A stretch of DNA of 64,000 nt, taken from NCBI GenBank assembly GCA_006176705.1, contig QRFJ01003026.1, positions 124,001 through 188,000 on the forward strand, given 5' to 3'. This DNA comes from Cocos nucifera. Taxonomy: Eukaryota; Streptophyta; Magnoliopsida; Arecales; Arecaceae. Of this stretch, positions 60,481-64,000 are shown in pieces. Made by a program: the position numbers and the translations under genes. Positions within the stretch are counted from its first letter, which is position 1. Every line of letters begins with the position of its first letter. The notes below the pieces were generated by a model. It was not told the DNA's origin and searched no databases. It saw nothing but the letters and a program-made list of their open reading frames with translations.

Positions 60481-60847
60481 AACAGGACATTGATCGGAGG
60501 TGTATTTGGTTATATGGGTGACACGAGCTTCAAGATAGAGATCAATCTATGTGTTAGAAGCAAAGGTACGATCAAGCCTTTTCCAAACATGGGCCAGGCC
60601 CAACCGATTATTGCACCATATGTATTTTGGTCTAGAGAATCCAGATTAATGAGCCTAGTTTGCCTAAGAAAGGCACGAAATTCTCAGATGTCTCTAGTGA
60701 TCTTGAAGGTTCTCTCTTCTTTCTTATCTTTTGGAGAGATAATACAATCTAAGTCTCCTATAATAAGAAGAGGAAAACTCAAAGACATAACCATATAAAC
60801 TTCAGACCAAAGAGAATGACATTCTCACTACTACAAAAAAGGATGAT

Positions 60848-61260
60848 GGCAGCGGTTCGTAACTGCTGCCGTAATCCAAAAAATTATTGCCATAGCCTAT
60901 GGCAGCGGTTATTTAACCGCTGCTACTGAAGCCATCGCCGTAGCTCTATGGCAGTGGTTGTTTGAACCGCTACCATAGATAGCCTATTGCAGCGGTTTAT
61001 AAACCGCTACAATAGATCGACCTATAGCAGTGGTTATGTAACCTCTGCCATAGGTTATTTATAGCAGCAATTTCTTAACCACTACAATAGATCGATCTAT
61101 AGCAGCGGTTATATAACCGTTGCCATAGGTTATCTATAGTAACGATTTCTTAATCACTGCCATAGGTCTAATGCAGCCGTTGGCACCATTTGCATCAAGA
61201 ACCTATAGCAGTGGTTGGCATGGATATGGCAGTGATTATAAAATTACTACCATAGATCTT
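60848..61260. repeat. CACTA subterminal repeat array
   Basis: About nine degenerate units of GCAGCGGTTATATAACCGCTGC type, spaced close to 38 bp in the middle of the array (starts near 60989, 61026, 61063, 61101, 61138). Each unit is dyad-symmetric. Such arrays bind the element-encoded accessory protein in En/Spm elements. Confidence 0.85.
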
Positions 61261-61424
61261 GAATAATTAAAAAAATTAAATTTTTTATTTTTTATATATT
61301 TTATTTGATAAATATAGATATATAACACAAGAAAATATAATACCCATAAAAATTATTCTAAAATGCTAAAATTTTATTATCGAATAAAATTTATTATAAT
61401 ATTTTTTTAAAAAAATAAAATACA

Positions 61425-63185
61425 TCAAAAGTACCCTAAATTTACATCATCATCGTTGTGACCGAAAGTTAGAGCTGGAGCTGGAGCCGGAGCTGGAGCT
61501 GGAGTTGGAATGCGGGCCAACATATTCTCGAAGTTCATGACTCCAAAATACGCACTGAGCATCGACATCATGTCTCTCATGATGTCCTTCAGATGAGATG
61601 CGTGCTCCTCAGTCTGATCTGTCCGCATCGTAGCATGATCTGTCCGCATCGTAGCATGATCTGTCCGTGCCAATGCCTCCTCAAGCTCCTTTCGATTGAT
61701 GACACCGAAAGTCTATGAGGAGACGCTCACCTCGGATCAGTAGCTCGTCAGCATATGTCCGGGCCTGCATTGGATCCTCCTAGAGTGCTCAGACCCCAAG
61801 ACCTGAGACAGATGGTCATGGGGTCTAGAGGCATCCGGGCCCTTGCTCGCAGTACATCTAACTGATCCTGTAATTATAAATTAAAATAAAATTTTGTAAG
61901 AAATACTATAATACTAATCATATATACTAATATATTTAATACTTACAAAAATACGTCCAATCGCAGCGTTCATCGGCCTGCCCGTCTTGTCCGTATGATT
62001 GGATTGGAAGATCTCGCTATGGCTAGGCATCACTCCATCTCTCATTAGCTATAATAAAGAATAAATTTATTAGAAAGATGATAAAAAATATGAATTTAAT
62101 TTTTCTAGTAAGATTTAGAATTAATTACCTCTCTATGCACACGACTGGCCATAGACTCATGGCCTAGAGTGTGCATATACTCCTGGACTGTATAGTTCTC
62201 CTGGTTCTGATGGAAGATAGCCTAACAAGTATTCAAATAAATAATAAATATTTAAAAAATATTTAAATAAAACTTTAAGCATATTAAAAAATTTAAAAGT
62301 TAAGAATTTTATCTTGAACTCCTGGCTCCTTCAGTGTCTAACCATCCTCTCCCACTGACTCAGAAGATAGTCCTGTATCTAGAAAACAAGCTCCTCCGGA
62401 GTGTCTCATCGATGCTTGAGCCATCCTCTATGGAGCCTGATCTTGTAATCCTGGTATAACTCTCTGATCTTCCTTAGTCGGACATCTCGAACCCTCTCAT
62501 GATCGGGAAAGTCGTACCTCCTCTGCACAAAGTTATCAAAAATTAGTTATAAAATTATTCTAATCAAACATATATAGTGTAAACATATAAAATGCATAAA
62601 TATAACTAAGATGTGCATACTTACCCATATCTCCTTCCATACCCAATTTTTGATGGCAGCATCCATCAAATGCCATCTCTGGGCTCTACAGGAATGATGT
62701 CCGACCACCTCACAAGCACTCCAAAAAAGAAATGCATCTCTCACATGATCTCTCCTACCGACCTTCTCTTCGCATCGTAATAGACCATCACCTGATGCTG
62801 GTGGTTCCACACGTGCCATACGTGTGTGATCGCAAAATATCCGACTGGATGTTGCACCGGCAATGCAAATACATTATGCAAATATATAAGTATACAAATA
62901 CTATATAAAAATAAAGTTATACTAATATAATAAAAATGTACACTCAGATGCCTGCATAGTAGCATGTGTCTCAGATATGGACGATGGTAGAGGCTTAGCT
63001 GCCGGTGGAGTAGATGCCATCGATAGAGTAGATATCATCGATGAAGTAGATGTTGATGGTGAAGATCCCCGAGCAGTCGATGCTGAGGTGGATGGAGCAT
63101 GCTCCGACTGCTCCTTGGATGCTGAACTATGCATAACCCATCGAGGGGTAGGGGTGAAAGCTAGATGGCATTTCGGTGTCATCAT
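61425..63185 (-). pseudogene. Plant En/Spm-associated protein, degraded, with intron-like gaps
   Basis: Minus-strand pieces: 62922-63185, Ser/Thr/Pro-rich N-terminus; about 62630-62865, containing ITHVWHVWNHQHQ and RWHLMDAAIKNWVWKEIW; about 62300-62520, containing RKIRELYQDYKIRLHRGWL; about 62000-62220, containing HTLGHESMASRVHRE; and 61425-61673, with an APAPAPAP run and acidic C-terminus. AT-rich gaps with splice-like borders separate them. The style resembles the Transposase_24-type proteins of plant CACTA elements. A frameshift near 62783 and several stops indicate decay. The family assignment is from memory of the style and is moderate. Confidence 0.5.
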
Positions 63186-63659
63186 GATCTACAATGTTAA
63201 TGAATATTAATCAATATAATATGTTGAACAATAATATTAGTATAGCATCAATAAATAGTCTCTAATATGTACACTAATCAATTGATGGGTCTATCCTTAT
63301 GCAATGCAATAAATAAAAGCAACAAGATATAAACATCCAAAAAATGTTATGTAATAAATTCTACAATATGAATTACATTCGTAAATAATTAAGGATGAGC
63401 AATAGTCGTAGATCCGATCTCTTGAGCGAACCTTGGTGTTAATCTAGAAATCTAAAAGAAGAACAAAATAGATGATGGTGGCACCTTAGGGCTTAAAGTT
63501 GGAACCTTAGAGAGACATATCAAATTCTATTTGCTCAAAAACTGAGCTACCTCCATGCCTAAGATAGCTGGCCTCATGTCTGAGACATCTGGCTCGGGTC
63601 CTCCCCCAGTCAGCTCGATCACAATTCGAGCTGGCTCAACTGTGTATCCGAGCTGGCTC

Positions 63660-64000
63660 GACTATGTGCCATCCCCTCAATCACTCCCTCTCTCGATCTC
63701 TCTCGCCGACGATGGCGGCGAGGCCAAACCCCTCCCTCCCAACTTTTTCATCTCTCGATCTTCCTCTCTTCCTCTCTCGATCTCCCTCATCAGTGAGGTC
63801 GGACCCCATCCCTCCCTCTCTCACTCTCTCGATCTTCCTCGATCTCCATCGCCGACAAGGTCGGACCCCATCCCTCCCAGTGATGCCGATGAGGTCGGAC
63901 CCTCTTCCTCCCTCTCTTGCTCTCTCGATCTCCTCACTCTACCTCTCTCGATCTTCCTCATCGGCGAGGCCAGATCCCCTCCCTCCCTAATGATGGCTGC
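63660..64000. repeat. CT-rich degenerate tandem repeat at the window edge
   Basis: Recurring blocks of TCTCTCGATCTTCCTC and GAGGTCGGACCCC with CCATCCCTCCC, about 60 to 100 bases apart. The 108-codon open frame here (63664-63990) is Ser/Pro/Leu-rich and repeat-derived. It continues past the window. Confidence 0.6.

Larger units (their letters stand above)
54790..60825 (-). mobile_element. Decayed LINE (L1-type), interrupted by a solo LTR and truncated by a CACTA element
   Basis: On the minus strand the order is endonuclease C-terminal part (about 60262-60825, GDLDCIISP then FEKIWLSYEG), linker (59914-60222), reverse transcriptase (59370-59777, then decayed), zf-RVT-type region (57914-58168, VFWWKLLWDRLPTK) and RNase H (57364-57545, continuing at 54790-55088). 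No intact frame remains. The 5' part lies beyond the CACTA element outside the window. No poly(A) tail or target duplication was identified, so the left end is approximate. Confidence 0.82.
60826..64000 (-). mobile_element. CACTA (En/Spm) DNA transposon, one end and part of its coding region
   Basis: It begins CACTACTACAAAAAAGG at 60826, the terminus typical of CACTA elements, followed by a subterminal repeat array (60848-61260) and a decayed coding region on the minus strand (about 61425-63185). The opposite terminus is not in the window, so the right limit is only the window edge. The element cuts the LINE at 60825. Confidence 0.75.

Noticed and set aside
63664..63990. A 108-codon Ser/Pro-rich protein
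   Set aside because: It is a translation of the CT-rich degenerate tandem repeat and continues past the window edge, with no domain.

Overview
This is plant nuclear DNA dominated by transposable elements, with one clear protein-coding host gene. That gene has seven exons split by introns, including a 32-kb intron. The elements present (Copia, Sirevirus-like, Ty3-gypsy, LINE, hAT, CACTA) and the AT-rich, repeat-swollen layout suggest a flowering plant, probably a monocot with a large repeat-rich genome such as a palm. The palm assignment is inference and was not tested. No bacterial-type operon, rRNA, tRNA or CRISPR array was seen.

Host gene: positions 10923-45720 on the + strand encode a complete DHHC-type protein S-acyltransferase (PAT13/14 clade, 317 residues). 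Its splice sites and reading phase agree at every junction. Intron 3 (12367-44806, about 32.4 kb) falls just after the catalytic DHHC core. It holds a solo LTR (13131-15415), a defective Copia element (16302-24230), a diverged LTR (about 26038-28246), a larger Copia element on the minus strand (30027-40345) and a small terminal-inverted-repeat element (about 41474-42331). Intron 5 uses a GC-AG splice pair.

Left flank (1-10900): the window opens inside a minus-strand copy of the same Copia family (leader 1-877, 5' LTR 878-3148). This copy is inserted in a decayed Sirevirus-like element whose 3' LTR is 5727-7443. Older LTR-like sequence follows up to the gene.

Right flank (45721-64000): a short hAT-type element (47439-54629, 8-bp target duplication) was split by an unusual gypsy-type element (47777-54394, 5-bp duplication). 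The two 3.1-kb LTRs of that element each contain a decayed gag gene, and only 359 bp lie between them. A decayed minus-strand LINE follows (about 54790-60825). Its RNase H region is split by a solo Copia LTR (55089-57363), and its 5' half is cut off by a CACTA element that starts at 60826 and runs toward the window end. Five insertions were delimited exactly by perfect direct duplications read from the sequence: GAACT, CTCTC, GCCGA, CCAGC and TGGGT, plus TCCAAGAA for the hAT element. The strongest candidate for something unusual is the gag-inside-LTR element.
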